From Enoplosus armatus (taxonomy: Eukaryota; Chordata; Actinopteri; Centrarchiformes; Enoplosidae): a stretch of DNA of 64,000 nt. Positions 45,601 through 54,539 of this stretch are shown in pieces (the stretch's first letter is position 1; the number at the start of each line of letters is the position of its first letter). A program made the position numbers and the translations under genes. The stretch spans positions 7,433,918-7,497,917 of the forward strand of contig NC_092181.1 in assembly GCF_043641665.1 (NCBI RefSeq), given 5' to 3'. Under the pieces are notes generated by a model. It was not told where the DNA came from. It saw nothing but the letters and a program-made list of their open reading frames with translations, and ran no database searches.

Positions 45601-48600
45601 CCCAATAAAACTACATCACTCACCAACATAAAATTATGTCTTGCATCCCCGTAAAGCTATGTCTTCTTCAGTAATGCTAATGTGCTAATAGCATATACTA
45701 TATACTGTATACTTGAAATGATCAGGTTTCAGCAGGTCATATGAGGCACACTTGTACTTGTCAGAAACTTTTTTTTTGTATGTATTGTCAATTATTAACC
45801 AGGGTGAATATGTGAAATCATCATTATGTTTATTTTGGGTCATATCGCATGTAAGTACAGCTCCTTAAACAGAACGTCCAAATGAGCTTATTACGCAAGA
45901 ATCACTATACATCACTTTACACTCCTGAAACAGGAAGCAGCGCATACATTGTGATTGTAGGGGGGTTGGGGGTCCTTGGTGGTCTGCCTTTAATGTTCCC
46001 CCTGGGTGGGATGAGAGGAGGGCCTACAATGTGTGTATGAATCCTGTTTGTTATTTAGAAAGCCGTGTCACAGGCAGAGGTCATGGAATCCACAAGGGGA
46101 CATCTGGGGCCTTGAGTGTGGGACTGAGATTGCTTTTGGCCATGAAGGATCACCCACCGGGATTTACTGACATCTCCTGGTCGGCGGGGGTATTACACGA
46201 AGCAGTCAGCACTGCAAAAATCTGCTTAAAATTGTTGTATAGTTCGGGAGGACTGCATGCATGTGTCAAATATTTACTTCTCTTCTCTGTCTGTTATCGC
46301 CTCTTCCTTTCCGTCTGTCATCACACGTTCCCTGCGTTATCCTTCAACTTCTCCCTCCTCCCGCATTTTGATTCTTTTGTTTTCTTTCTCCTTTCCCTCC
46401 CCCCCTTCAGGCAAAATCCTGTTCCGGAGGAGCCATGTGCGAGACGTGGCCATGAAGCGGCTGCGTTTCATCGACGACTACTGCAGGGTAAAGAGGCCTT
46501 ACTGTCAACATCCTTCAATTCCCCGTCTGACTCTGGGGGGCGTCCCCCAGCCTGTGAGGGGTCAAATGTCACGGCCCTCATGGTCCTTTCACATGCTTTA
46601 AACATGGGACGGGAGACGTAGAAACAGTTGCCACATGAAAAGCTTGCGTATCTCAGCTATTGGGAGACGTCTGAAGAGTCTGTAATGCGCTCCGACGATT
46701 CACTTTTCTGAGGCTATGAAGGACTCGGCTTGGTGGGGGAGAGTTATGATCTTTTCCTGCTGCAGCTGAAGGGTTGTTTATTTTCATGCCACAGTCAGAA
46801 AAGCGAGGCGACCCAGTTGTGCATCAAACCTCTCAGTCACTGCACTGTCATGAAACAGACTTTTCCATTATTTCAAAGCGCCGCTCACTCAACGACCTCA
46901 TCCCCGCACTTGATACACTCGGGGGGGGGGGGGGGGGGTTCTCCAAATTAGCGTCCCCTTCCCGAAAAAGAAGAAAGGAACCTTGAAAGTGACGGCCTCT
47001 CGTCTTCCTCTAGTTCAAGGGAGACTGGCCTTATCACTTCCTGTTCTCCCTCTCTTATTAGTTTCTTTTGTTTATGCCAGATTCAGGTCCTTTCCTCCGC
47101 CATGCCCTCCCCACTTCCTTCCTCTTGGAACAAAGCCACACTAGCAGCAAAGAGAGGGTGCGCTGAATCAAATTTGGGCTCTTATGTTTGGTCTCTATAT
47201 GCACAATTGGGGAGCAGTATCGTTGGCCCGCATTAGGAAAGGTTAGCCACAGTATCAGCTCAGTAATTGGGACCACAACAAGTTTAAAAACCAAAAGCAA
47301 TTACACACATCTGAAATAAACCTGATCCTTAGCTCAGCTTCCTCATTACCCAAATAACCTGAAGCGCTCTGATGTTTACAGTTGCTATAGCGAGCCAGTT
47401 TTTTTTTTTTTTTTTTTGCCCAGAACTGGAGTGTGCCGCACTGTTTACTTCCTACATCCTGTTTATGAGGCACACAACAGAAAAGGAAGAGTAATTACCC
47501 AGTGTTCTCAAAGGATCTGCTCTCTGAAGATTGCAGGATGCGGGGTCCAGCCAGCGGTGGGTGCACAGCGAGATATGGCCTCTTCAATCACTACCAGGCT
47601 CTTTCAATAATAACGGGATCTGAATGAAATATGAAGGTAGCTCAGACTGTGCCGATTTAAACCAAAAGCCCACGCTGTACATATGTTGTGGCCTATCTTC
47701 CCGGTACTGTACATGATCCTCTCTTTGTCAACGAGCACACAGAGAGCAGAACGGTGCAGGACGGATTGTTGTTGTTACCTTTTTGGTGGACGTATAACCG
47801 AGTAATCATGCACACTGAGACCCAATTATTTTCCAAAAAGCAGCCAAACGTCTGCGTGATCCGTCTTAATTATATTGAGGCGAATCATACGGACTTCTGC
47901 TGCGCTGCCTTTAAACAGAACTTGTGAGCTTGTGGTTACAGCGTGGGAGGTCGTGTGCGCGATTTGCTTTGGCGTTCAAGTGGTAGGTCGTGACAACGCG
48001 GCTGCTAGGTAACGGCAACGTGGGCGTCAAGCGTCTCCTTGTCCGCCGAGGCTAACAATGTAGCAAGCCAGCGAGGGGATAGCGTAATGCAGGAAATGCA
48101 AAGACCTCATTTTCCTCAGACATATAAAAAAAAAAGTGACCCAAAAGTGAGCTTCCATGGCCTCCTTCATTTCTGAAAACACCAGCAAACGCGCCACAAC
48201 TCGTGAACTTTCCGTAAATTTCGACTTATGAGGTAGTGAATGCCACAAGAGGGGGGCGTTCATATGGACTCTACACTCTAAACACAGTAAACTCAACCCC
48301 GTTTGAGGGCACCCCTGTAATGTAAGTGCTCCGAAAAACCTAAACATTTAAAGAATTGAAAGAAATAAAACATCTTTTTCAAAGCTTTTTTTAATTTGGG
48401 AGTCATGTTTCTGGTTATCTGATAAATGTAAATCCAGTAGTCGCTTTCCTTTCAGCTCTATTTTAACCAACCTCTGAGACGTTATGAACTTTGTCTGCCT
48501 TTTGGTGCTAATGCAGGTAGCATGCAGCGGGTTTATCAGAGCTTTCTCTCTAAAAAACAGCTGTCAAAAATGAGGTGGTTGAGAGTTGCTTAGCTTAAAG

Positions 48601-48922
48601 AGGCTAAATAGCCCTGTGAAGCTGAAGGGGAACTGCAGAGTTGGGTGATCGCTTTTAGTGACCCATTTCAAATGACACACATTCATTTGATCCGTTGTTG
48701 ATATTGAAAAATATTGATTAGTGCACGTTTAAGGTACTTGAAAATGAAACAAGTAAAGGACATGACTAATGTCAGTTGTAGGCTGTCGTCTCTTTAACCT
48801 CCCATTCTCTCTCGGCCTCTTTCTCTTTAGGCGCTGGTGCGACTCCCCCCTCAGATTTCTCAGAGCGAGGAGGTGCTGCGCTTCTTTGAGACCAAAGCCG
48901 AGGACACCAACCCCCCAGTGGA
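15175..48922 (+). CDS. sh3pxd2a: SH3 and PX domain protein 2A (Tks5/FISH), PX-domain exons 1-5; 3' part outside window
   Basis: Tks5 is a Src-substrate scaffold of podosomes and invadopodia. Its PX domain binds PI(3)P and PI(3,4)P2, and five SH3 domains bind partners such as ADAMs and N-WASP (family knowledge). Five exons encode residues 1-133: 15175-15246, 27149-27229, 41986-42061, 46411-46487 and 48831-48922, all with GT/AG borders and agreeing phases. Residue numbering matches human Tks5 without gaps. Visible are [24 protein letters not shown] with Arg42, [17 protein letters not shown], and RDVAMKRL with Arg93; I recall Arg42 and Arg93 as the lipid-binding arginines. Human Lys95-Pro96 is replaced by Arg-Phe. 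No SH3 exon was found before 64000, so the last intron exceeds 15 kb. The remembered human gene order argues for 2A over 2B. Teleosts can have two copies, and I cannot say which this is. Confidence 0.94.
15324..15385. repeat. (GT)n(CT)n compound microsatellite
   Basis: A GT run of 34 bp passes directly into a CT-rich run, within 80 bp of the exon 1 donor. Confidence 0.93.
17580..18012. mobile_element. MITE with terminal inverted repeats (copy 1)
   Basis: It starts AAGGAATAATTTGACATTTT and ends AAAATGTTAAACTATTCCTT, which are inverted complements with two mismatches over 20 bp. The internal part (GGGAAATAC, AGAAGATTGATACC, TCTCGTTTGTTT) matches a repeat I recognise as very common in percomorph fish. 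It has no coding capacity. Confidence 0.8.
18421..18506. repeat. Purine-rich (GA/GGA) low-complexity tract
   Basis: About 85 bases that are almost entirely A and G on the plus strand. Confidence 0.85.
19089..19148. repeat. (TG)30 microsatellite
   Basis: Sixty bases of perfect TG. A shorter interrupted (AC)n follows at about 19331-19360. Confidence 0.97.
20235..20760. mobile_element. Non-autonomous dispersed repeat (MITE-like)
   Basis: It starts near CAGGCCCCATATTGTAG and ends near AAAATGGGACCTTTAG. Its internal landmarks (AAAGCGCTCAGTCCACGGAG, GTGATGTCACAACTATAC, GCCACCACCATCAGCCACGC) belong to a repeat I recognise from many percomorph genomes. The 138-codon minus-strand open frame across its right part is not a gene. 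Confidence 0.7.
20805..20965. repeat. Degenerate GACTTG minisatellite
   Basis: About fifteen imperfect GACTTG/GACTTGNNN units, such as GACTTGACTTGGACTTGGG at the right end. It directly follows the repeat at 20.2-20.76 kb. Confidence 0.8.
22114..22131. repeat. Poly(G) run, 18 bases
   Basis: An uninterrupted G homopolymer in sh3pxd2a intron 1. Confidence 0.9.
23050..23425. mobile_element. MITE-like repeat with imperfect terminal inverted repeats
   Basis: Left end GGTAACACTTTAAGTCCTCC; right end GGGGGATTTGAAGTAAAGTAC, which is an imperfect inverted copy of the left end. The interior is AT-rich with scattered TATA/ATAA runs, and no coding capacity was seen. Confidence 0.65.
24215..24615. mobile_element. 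Dispersed fish repeat (GCTAACATCAGCATGCTAACATG family)
   Basis: It contains CTAAATGCTAACATCAGCAT, TTAGCATGTTAACATTTGC and GGCAATCCATCCAGTAG, plus CCTCATGGTGGCACTA with AGTCAGGGGATCACCAAA. I recognise these as the backbone of a common fish interspersed repeat. This copy is shortened, and a partial second unit is present near 24540. Confidence 0.75.
26915..26995. mobile_element. Fragment of hAT-MITE-like repeat
   Basis: The stretch TAGTCGATTGGCAGCAAAT to AATCGATTAATCGTCATTTG resembles the frequent ATCGATTAATCG core of a dispersed vertebrate DNA-transposon relic. Confidence 0.45.
27149..27229 (+). CDS. sh3pxd2a: sh3pxd2a coding exon 2
   Basis: An 81-bp exon in phase 0, encoding [17 protein letters not shown] then [10 protein letters not shown]. 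It carries the Arg42 phosphoinositide-binding motif. The acceptor is CTCTTCACAG and the donor GTAATC. Confidence 0.96.
30000..30165. repeat. Degenerate GAT trinucleotide-rich stretch
   Basis: Interrupted GATGAT/GATGAG runs. One frame reads as an Asp/Glu-rich peptide, but this is explained by the trinucleotide composition. Confidence 0.7.
30953..30985. repeat. (GT)n microsatellite
   Basis: Thirty-three bases of perfect GT. Confidence 0.95.
32336..32399. repeat. Perfect 22-bp inverted repeat with 7-nt loop (hairpin)
   Basis: The arm at 32345-32366 (TATGAGATTTGACCGCCAG then ATC) is exactly complementary in reverse to the arm at 32374-32395. The loop CCAGCCG lies at 32367-32373. Beyond a 5-nt one-sided bulge (32340-32344), four more pairs form (GGCT 32336-32339 with AGCC 32396-32399). 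Function unknown. Confidence 0.93.
34396..34483. repeat. Long (GT)n microsatellite
   Basis: About 88 bases of GT with interruptions in the first 35 bases (GTTTGTGCGTGG), then a perfect run. Confidence 0.95.
35149..35173. repeat. (AC)n microsatellite followed by (GA)n
   Basis: Twelve AC units, followed after AAGG by a short GA run at 35177-35192. Confidence 0.93.
35606..35655. repeat. (AC)n microsatellite
   Basis: About 25 perfect AC units preceded by CTCTCTC. Confidence 0.95.
36409..36435. repeat. (GA)n microsatellite
   Basis: About 13 perfect GA units in intron 2. Confidence 0.95.
38050..38110. repeat. 33-bp tandem duplication
   Basis: CTGTTGCCAGTTGTTCCTCT begins at 38050 and again at 38083, giving two near-identical adjacent copies. 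Confidence 0.85.
38400..38602. mobile_element. hAT-MITE-like repeat (TTAGTTGCAGCCCTA end)
   Basis: It ends with AGATTAGTCGTTATTTAAA then CGTTAGTTGCAGCCCTA. I recognise this as the terminus of an abundant dispersed repeat in fish. A related terminus (GTTAGCTGCAGCCCTAA) flanks the LINE at 45.55 kb. The left boundary is uncertain. Confidence 0.6.
38603..39055. mobile_element. Possible second dispersed repeat abutting the MITE
   Basis: It begins CAAGACTAGAGGTCTTCAAC and contains several TCGGTTC/GGGTC-type strings (GAGTCGGTTCAGGTCCAC, TGGTCGGTTCGG, CTCGGGTCAC). I associate these with a fish DNA-transposon relic. The boundaries are tentative. Confidence 0.4.
41291..41936. mobile_element. MITE with terminal inverted repeats (copy 2)
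   Basis: Left part GAAAGGAGCTGACATCAAAT, then GCTTATTGCTTTCTTTCTGAGAG and GTTAGCCTAGCTTAGCAC. Right end CCCGAAATGTTCAACTTTAT. It shares the overall layout of the element at 17.58 kb but is longer and keeps more of the family internal sequence. It ends 50 bp before the exon 3 acceptor. Confidence 0.7.
41986..42061 (+). CDS. sh3pxd2a: sh3pxd2a coding exon 3
   Basis: A 76-bp exon encoding [18 protein letters not shown] then RIIPFLPG, the PX proline-rich loop. The acceptor is TTTCCATAG and the donor GTAATA; it ends in phase 1. Confidence 0.96.
42591..42644. repeat. (GAGT)n(GT)n compound microsatellite
   Basis: Seven GAGT units run into about 12 GT units. Confidence 0.95.
42752..43399 (+). pseudogene. 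LINE ORF2 fragment 1 (RT fingers/palm, broken)
   Basis: An open frame of about 210 codons containing the start of the L1-type RT domain, ending where the frame is lost after a deletion around 43330. The first few residues (before FYEKLY) are host sequence. Confidence 0.85.
42762..45510 (+). mobile_element. 5'-truncated L1-clade LINE, inactive
   Basis: Non-LTR retrotransposon in the same direction as sh3pxd2a. The first recognisable coding is FYEKLYGSE at about 42770, so ORF1, the endonuclease and the 5' UTR are missing. Reverse transcriptase signatures include [30 protein letters not shown] and GFVQGR. After a frame change come [14 protein letters not shown] (about 43470) and LFADDVIIF (about 43610). 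The C-terminal half runs past C-x2-C-x8-H-x4-C ([18 protein letters not shown], about 44905) to about 45255. There are at least three reading-frame changes (near 43335, 44700 and 45060). Motif A, with its catalytic Asp, is absent through a short deletion. The 3' UTR ends with AATAAAAAG and an A-rich tail at about 45500-45508. No target-site duplication was found by eye. Confidence 0.93.
43432..44742 (+). pseudogene. LINE ORF2 fragment 2 (RT motifs B and C, thumb)
   Basis: A 436-codon open frame with [23 protein letters not shown] and the following LNKSKS and [14 protein letters not shown] blocks typical of L1-clade RT. The intact length suggests a fairly young insertion. It ends by frameshift near 44700, and the reading continues in another frame at 44684-45061. 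Confidence 0.88.
45525..45565. mobile_element. MITE terminus next to LINE tail
   Basis: AATCAATGTTAGCTGCAGCCC followed by TAA, just after the LINE A-tail, resembles the right terminus of the repeat at 38.40-38.60 kb. The LINE may have inserted into, or beside, this older element. Confidence 0.45.
46411..46487 (+). CDS. sh3pxd2a: sh3pxd2a coding exon 4
   Basis: A 77-bp exon encoding [17 protein letters not shown] then RFIDDYCR. Arg93 is kept; the human KPIDEYC reads RFIDDYC here. It has a strong polypyrimidine acceptor and donor GTAAAG, and ends in phase 0. Confidence 0.95.
46488..48830 (+). other. sh3pxd2a intron 4 (2.3 kb)
   Basis: Contains a G18 run (46921-46938), a T-tract of about 18 (47400-47417), and a CpG-rich patch at about 47940-48060. 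The TATTGATTAGTGCACGTTTAA string at about 48713-48733 resembles a repeat end also seen at 9.86 kb. Confidence 0.7.
48831..48922 (+). CDS. sh3pxd2a: sh3pxd2a coding exon 5
   Basis: A 92-bp exon encoding [19 protein letters not shown] then [11 protein letters not shown] and two bases of an acidic codon. The acceptor is TTCTCTTTAG and the donor GTGAGT. It ends the PX domain, in phase 2. Confidence 0.95.
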
Positions 48923-49232
48923 GTGAGTGTCCCACACACATGCTGCGCACACACACAAAGAAACGGCAAACACATGTACACGCACCACATTATGGTATAT
49001 TATATTCACCATGCTCCAGTGACACCACCGTTACTGCGGGGGTGCAGTGCAGTATGACCAGTAGCTCCGTGGCTAATGTTAGCCACCTGTGCCGCTGTTA
49101 CACTATGTTTTAGCATTTCATCGACAAACATTGCCACTCACTCACTTAGTCAGGTCACCTCATGATGATGGCTTTAAAACAACCGACTCGAGACAATCAG
49201 GGAAATTCAGTGTGCCACCATTCCGTTAGTCG

Positions 49233-49247
49233 CGACCAGGGGGCGCT
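49233..49247 (+). promoter_or_regulatory. CTCF-like motif
   Basis: CGACCAGGGGGCGCT matches the consensus CCASYAGRKGGCRSY at 14 of 15 positions. It lies 311 bp after the exon 5 donor. Binding is not shown by sequence alone, and some dispersed repeats carry such strings. Confidence 0.5.
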
Positions 49248-50140
49248 GTTCAACAAAAGTCTCACTTTAAACCCTAGTCGACACAACTTTTCAGAGTTTG
49301 CTAGCTTGTGATCACAAACAAACACACTTACAATCCATTATTTCTTGCGTCCTATGTCGAATGAAATACATCATGTAACAAACCTCTGAAATATGCAATT
49401 GTGAAAGAGGAATTGTCTTTATTTTTGCAACTGTATCAGTACGCAGGAGTGTTTGAGATGACAGCACCATAAGCTCACTTTGGTAATTTGCAGATGAAAA
49501 GGTATCATCTAGTTGTCAATGAAATACTGGACTGCATTCGGGTGCAAAGTTAAGGCCTTTTTAGATGCTGACATATAATAAAAAACATATAGTTCCGACG
49601 GCATTAAGCCATGCAGGCTCATATGAATGCACATGCATGCGCACAGTTTGTAAAATTGCGTGCACAATAGCTCAGATGCACCGTGTGCTGGAACACCTGT
49701 GGGTGCCGTGTCGGGAATGTCAGCGTCTTTGGCACGTCGTTGTTTCACACGTGGCCCTCAAAAATGCAGCATGATTGTGCGGCGGCTAAGCTCATTACCT
49801 CTCTGTGTGCTCTCACTTTCTAGTCGATTCCCAAATCAGCCCTTTCTCTCTGAGTTCGTTAAAGCCTCCTACCAGGCCAGACAAGACGGGTGGTGGTGGT
49901 GGTGGGGTGTTACAGAGAGGTGATGGATGTGAGAGTGGGTGGAGGGGAGAATGAGTTGCTTCATAGCAGGAGATAGCCCCTTTGGGTAGTTTTTAATTAG
50001 AGAACACACTCTCCTCTCCGAACCTCAAATGCCAGTATCGCACTATTCATTTGTAATGTGTTCCTGTGTGCACCGAGACAGCTGCACCCAAGTACTCTTG
50101 TTAGGTCTTTTCTGCTATGTTAATTACTTCTCTCAGCATT

Positions 50141-50785
50141 TTCTCCTCTCCTCTCCTCTCCTCTCCTCTCCTCTCCTCTCCTGTCCTCTCCTGTCTTCTC
50201 CTGTCCTCTCCTCTCCTCTCCTCTCCTGTCCTCTCCTGTCTTCTCCTGTCCTCTCCTCTCCTCTCCTCTTCTCTCCTGTCTTCTCCTGTCCTCTCCTCTC
50301 CTCTCCTGTCTTCTCCTCTCCTGTCTTCTCCTGTCCTCTCCTCTCCTGTCTTCTCCTCTCCTGTCTTCTCCTCTCCTGTCCTCTCTTCTCCTGTCTTCTC
50401 CTCTCCTGTCTTCTCCTGTCCTCTCCTCTCCTCTCCTCTTCTCTCCTGTCTTCTCCTGTCCTCTCCTCTCCTGTCTTCTCCTGTCCTCTCCTCTCCTCTC
50501 CTGTCTTCTCCTGTCCTCTCCTCTCCTGTCTTCTCCTCTCCTGTCTTCTCCTCTCCTGTCCTCTCCTCTCCTGTCTTCTCCTGTCCTCTCCTCTCCTCTC
50601 CTCTCCTGTCCTCTCCTGTCCTCTCCTGTCCTCTCCTGTCCTCTCCTCTCCTCTCCTCTCCTGTCTTCTCCTCTCCTCTCCTGTCCTCTCCTCTCCTGTC
50701 CTCTCCTGTCCTCTCCTCTCCTCTCCTGTCCTCTCCTGTCCTCTCCTGTCCTCTCCTCTCCTGTCCTCTCCTCTCCTCTCCTCTG
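50141..50785. repeat. CCTCT/CCTGT pentanucleotide array (about 645 bp)
   Basis: About 128 pentamer units, mainly CTCTC with frequent CTGTC and TTCTC variants, pyrimidine-only except for the G of CTGTC. TTCTC mostly follows CTGTC, giving 10- to 25-bp higher-order units. Since 5 is not a multiple of 3, the array has no stop in plus-strand frames and yields Leu/Ser/Pro/Cys-rich open frames of about 256-261 codons, which are artefacts. Confidence 0.97.
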
Positions 50786-53700
50786 CTGTCAGTCTGTAGT
50801 TTAGAGGTTTGTCCTCACCTTTCTCTCTTGGATGAGAGGAACGAAGTGAAGCAGGCAGGATTTATTGACCTCTGCCTGCCAGAGTTTTTCAGCACAGCAT
50901 GATGGGGTATCTCTCCCTACGTCCCTCCCTCCTCTAACTCTTTGTATTATTACTCGGCCTCATAAATTATAAGACCCATTTCTTAAAACCCTCCACCCTT
51001 TTTCTCGAAACTGTACACACAAAACCTCTGATTCTTCTGGCAAAATCAATCAGTCAGTGTATAAGAACTACTGAGCAGTCATTACATGGGAAACACCGTG
51101 TCCAGGGCATGTAGCTACAAGAAGAAATTGTCTGTCGTGTATACTGTAATGCATTTTGCATTTTCAACAAAAATAATGTATATTCACAGTGAACATATTA
51201 TATGCTGTAAGTACTGCAAGTAGTACAGTATTGAATGTTTGCAGTATTCAGTACTGCAAAACGCCAAAGGACAAAGAAAAAGATCTACATGGAAAGCACG
51301 GGCTTACAGCACACTGTAAAAAGTTTTTGAGCTGGGTCAGGACACAGGGCTTCTGACCTGGCTCATATTCGAGCCATCCAATTAGTTTCTGAGTGGTTGT
51401 GTGTAAACAGCGACAACTGTGTTGTGGTTACGTCCAACTTCTGCCGCCCATGTTTACCATTTTGCATCACATTGCAAAATGTGTTTTAGTGAGTGTGAGT
51501 GTGTTCAGAGTTTAGCTAAGAGTGATTGATTCGATAAACGTGGTAAGATTCTGCAGAATGTGAACTTTACTTTTGATACTTAAATACAGTTTTCTGATAA
51601 TACTTAGGTAGTACTAGATTAGATAGTACTTAGGAACATCTGGTTTAAAAAGTAACACATTTAACATGTCAAGAAGAGCAATCTGAAAAATCACAACAGC
51701 TCTGCCAAAGACAGACAGTCATAAGTTGAAGCTAAACAACAGGTAATGTATATATAAAGCATAACGGGTTTGAGAATACTGTTAAACTGATCGTGGTCAT
51801 GGCCGAGAGACATGTCAGACCATGCAGTTAATCCTGACCAATCGTAGCTTGTGGTCCTGGGCAGGAGGTACTAGAGACAAACTGGAGCAGGAGGAAGTAT
51901 GTCAACGTTGTCAAACTAGGTGAGAGAAGGCATTTGTTTGTCTTCCACTATGACACACATCACAGGATAACACAAACGTTCATCCCTGGCGGCCATTTTT
52001 TATTCTATTTTTGTCGGCGACCATGGGATTTAGAGAAGAAGAATTGCAAAAACTGCACATATTTCTTGCCCTGTTGTGACCATTCCAAATTCAAAGACGA
52101 TGAATGCATTTAAAAATGTGAAAGAAGTAGAACAAAAAACAACTACCGTCGCGTGGGATACTGTGGCACACACTTTGGTCAATTACATGAGGAGCGCAAA
52201 CAATAAAACGTAAGAAAATATAGTTTAAAGTTCAAAACTCTAAATTGTTTACTAAAGTAAAAGGTTTCTCCTAACCTTCAAAATGTCTAAAGATACATTT
52301 GTGATATTGGGCTATGCAAATAAAATTGTCTTGACTAAATAAAAAGGGGTGGACCAAAAAGGGACACAAAACAAAGAGAGAAGAAAGAAAAAAAGGAGGC
52401 CATTTTTGGACTGATGTCATAAAGCCTGATCCTGGCTTTAACGGGAGCACAGCTTAAAACTGCCACAGTGTTTGGATTAGTTCGTTTAAAGGTTAAGTCG
52501 TAGTATCGTATTGTCTTCCTGAGGTGCTGTTGTGCTCACTTTAGATGCAGGTCACTTGCATGAACAAACATGCGGATAGAAACAAGTTTGTGGACAAACC
52601 AACACAAGTGCGTTTAGATAGAAACACAGAAAAAATACACATGCTGAAGTGAGATTCATCTTTTCGGCCCACAAAAAAAAAAAAAGAATGCCGTCATGGA
52701 TACGGCTGTCGAAAGATGCAGCACAGAGAATGCACTTAAGCTGTTGTACACATTGTGAAGTGGAGGTAGTAGCTTGAGACGGTGTAGCTGTGGAAACCTC
52801 TGCCTGAGGAAGGGCTGTACTCAGGTCAGCTTCAGATCAAACGGAGCCAGAACCTCGTCTGGCGTCTCTGTAAACCTGCAGACTTTCACTCTGTCTTCAT
52901 AAAAGCAGAAAATTCTCCTGCCTGCTCTCTGTTTAAAAAAGACTGCTAAGTTAATGGTTAGTAAGACGTCACAATCCAAACGACTCGACTTGTGTCAGGG
53001 CTAAATTGGATGGGTTCCTCCCACTCACTACCCATAATGCATTTGCTAAATGAAAATGAATCACGGGGGAGTGTGTTCATGAATGAGATTGGCCATTGAT
53101 TTAAAGTCGTCATTTGAGAGTGTGTGTTAGTAGTGTGCAGTTTTTTTTTTTTATTGTTTGTGTGCAAATACGCGTGTGTGTCCTGCAGTAAGTGCTCCGG
53201 AGGAAGAAAAGTGATTTGAAAGCCTGAGATGGATGGACTGCAGGAGAATGATAGGCATCCATCATGGTTTGTGTGTGTTTGAGTGTGTGTCATCTGTTGT
53301 ATCCTAGTGATCTGGTATTGACTTCTTACCATACATCTCATACCATACCATCTCCTCGTCTTTGCTCTTTGTGTCTTTAGGTGCGTGACTTTGTGTGTCG
53401 TTGCTGTTGAATGTCTTGGTCAACCTCGAAACCTGATTCAAGTCATTTAATATTGATCATCTGTCAATACTGAGTCCTGGTCAGAGTTGAGGGTTTGATG
53501 GCATTTTATCAAATCTGAATCCAGAATCAAACCCCCTTTTTAAACGTGAACGTTTCTAATCCTTCATCGAATCAACAACTTGACGACTTGCAGCTACAAC
53601 CTAAAAAGGAGATGAGCAGCAAAATGTGCAAACTGTTGCTTAAATATGTACCCGACACATTGAAATAACTAGAATAGCTTACTTACTTTTGCATACCTAG

Positions 53701-54277
53701 TTTTTTATGAGCCACTTGATCCGAATACTGAAGGTCCTGATTTAAAACTATCAAGTTAAACAAAGTTTGACTAGAGAAGACTCGTCACTCTGTTGGCCTT
53801 GTTGAACTACAAAAACACAGTCGACTCGCGATCACAGTGAGTGATGCTTCTGTTACCTCACAAACGATCTTATCTTCGAGTGCACACTTTAACCAGACAA
53901 CGTCCAAGTTTCACTTTGGCCTTTTGGCAAGTAACTTATGGAATATCCGCTAATTAGCTATTTGTCATTTAAAGCGGCGAAATCAATGGTCAGCACTGAC
54001 TATAAACGAGATGCCTGCTACCTGAATGTTTTGGGCATTGTTGATAAAAAAAAAAAAAAAAGAGCAAAGGGAGATGAAAGATTTGATAAAAGACTTGTTA
54101 GTCTCTGAGATAATGACCAGCAAATTGGAACACAGCCCGTCTGTTCAACCTCGTTTTCCCACACAATACAGCATTAAGTACAGTTAAATAAATACAGTTT
54201 ACCAATTGAATGTATCTGAGATATATTTTACGATTGAGTAAACTGCGTCAGAGGTATCCTGTGGAGTTTTTGAACAC

Positions 54278-54306
<29 letters not shown>
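54278..54306. repeat. Poly(G) run, 29 bases
   Basis: The longest homopolymer in the window; the assembled length may be unreliable. Confidence 0.9.
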
Positions 54307-54308
<2 letters not shown>

Positions 54309-54539
54309 TGGACGAGAAGCCCTGAAAGTGCTATGGATGAAATCATGAGATCCATCTCCATGACAACTTAGCAAGCTCCACCCCCTGATGAAGGCTGTGT
54401 TTGAAAGCTTCATAAACAGCAAAAAGCTAGGAAAGAGTGAAAATCTGCGTAAACAGTCCAGCTGTGGTTACGTATTGTGATCTTGTTGACCGCCTACTTT
54501 CCCGGATCTCTAAACTGAGACTTGAATGGACTTTTTTGG

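Larger units (their letters stand above)
42062..46410 (+). other. sh3pxd2a intron 3 (4.3 kb), largely occupied by a LINE
   Basis: Holds (GT)n runs at 42178-42208 and 42393-42411, a (GAGT)n(GT)n run at 42591-42644, and the L1-clade element at 42.76-45.51 kb. A C-rich polypyrimidine tract precedes the exon 4 acceptor. Confidence 0.8.

Noticed and set aside
50029..50902. Two overlapping frames of about 256 and 261 codons rich in Leu, Ser, Pro and Cys
   Set aside because: They come entirely from the CCTCT/CCTGT array, in which stops cannot occur.
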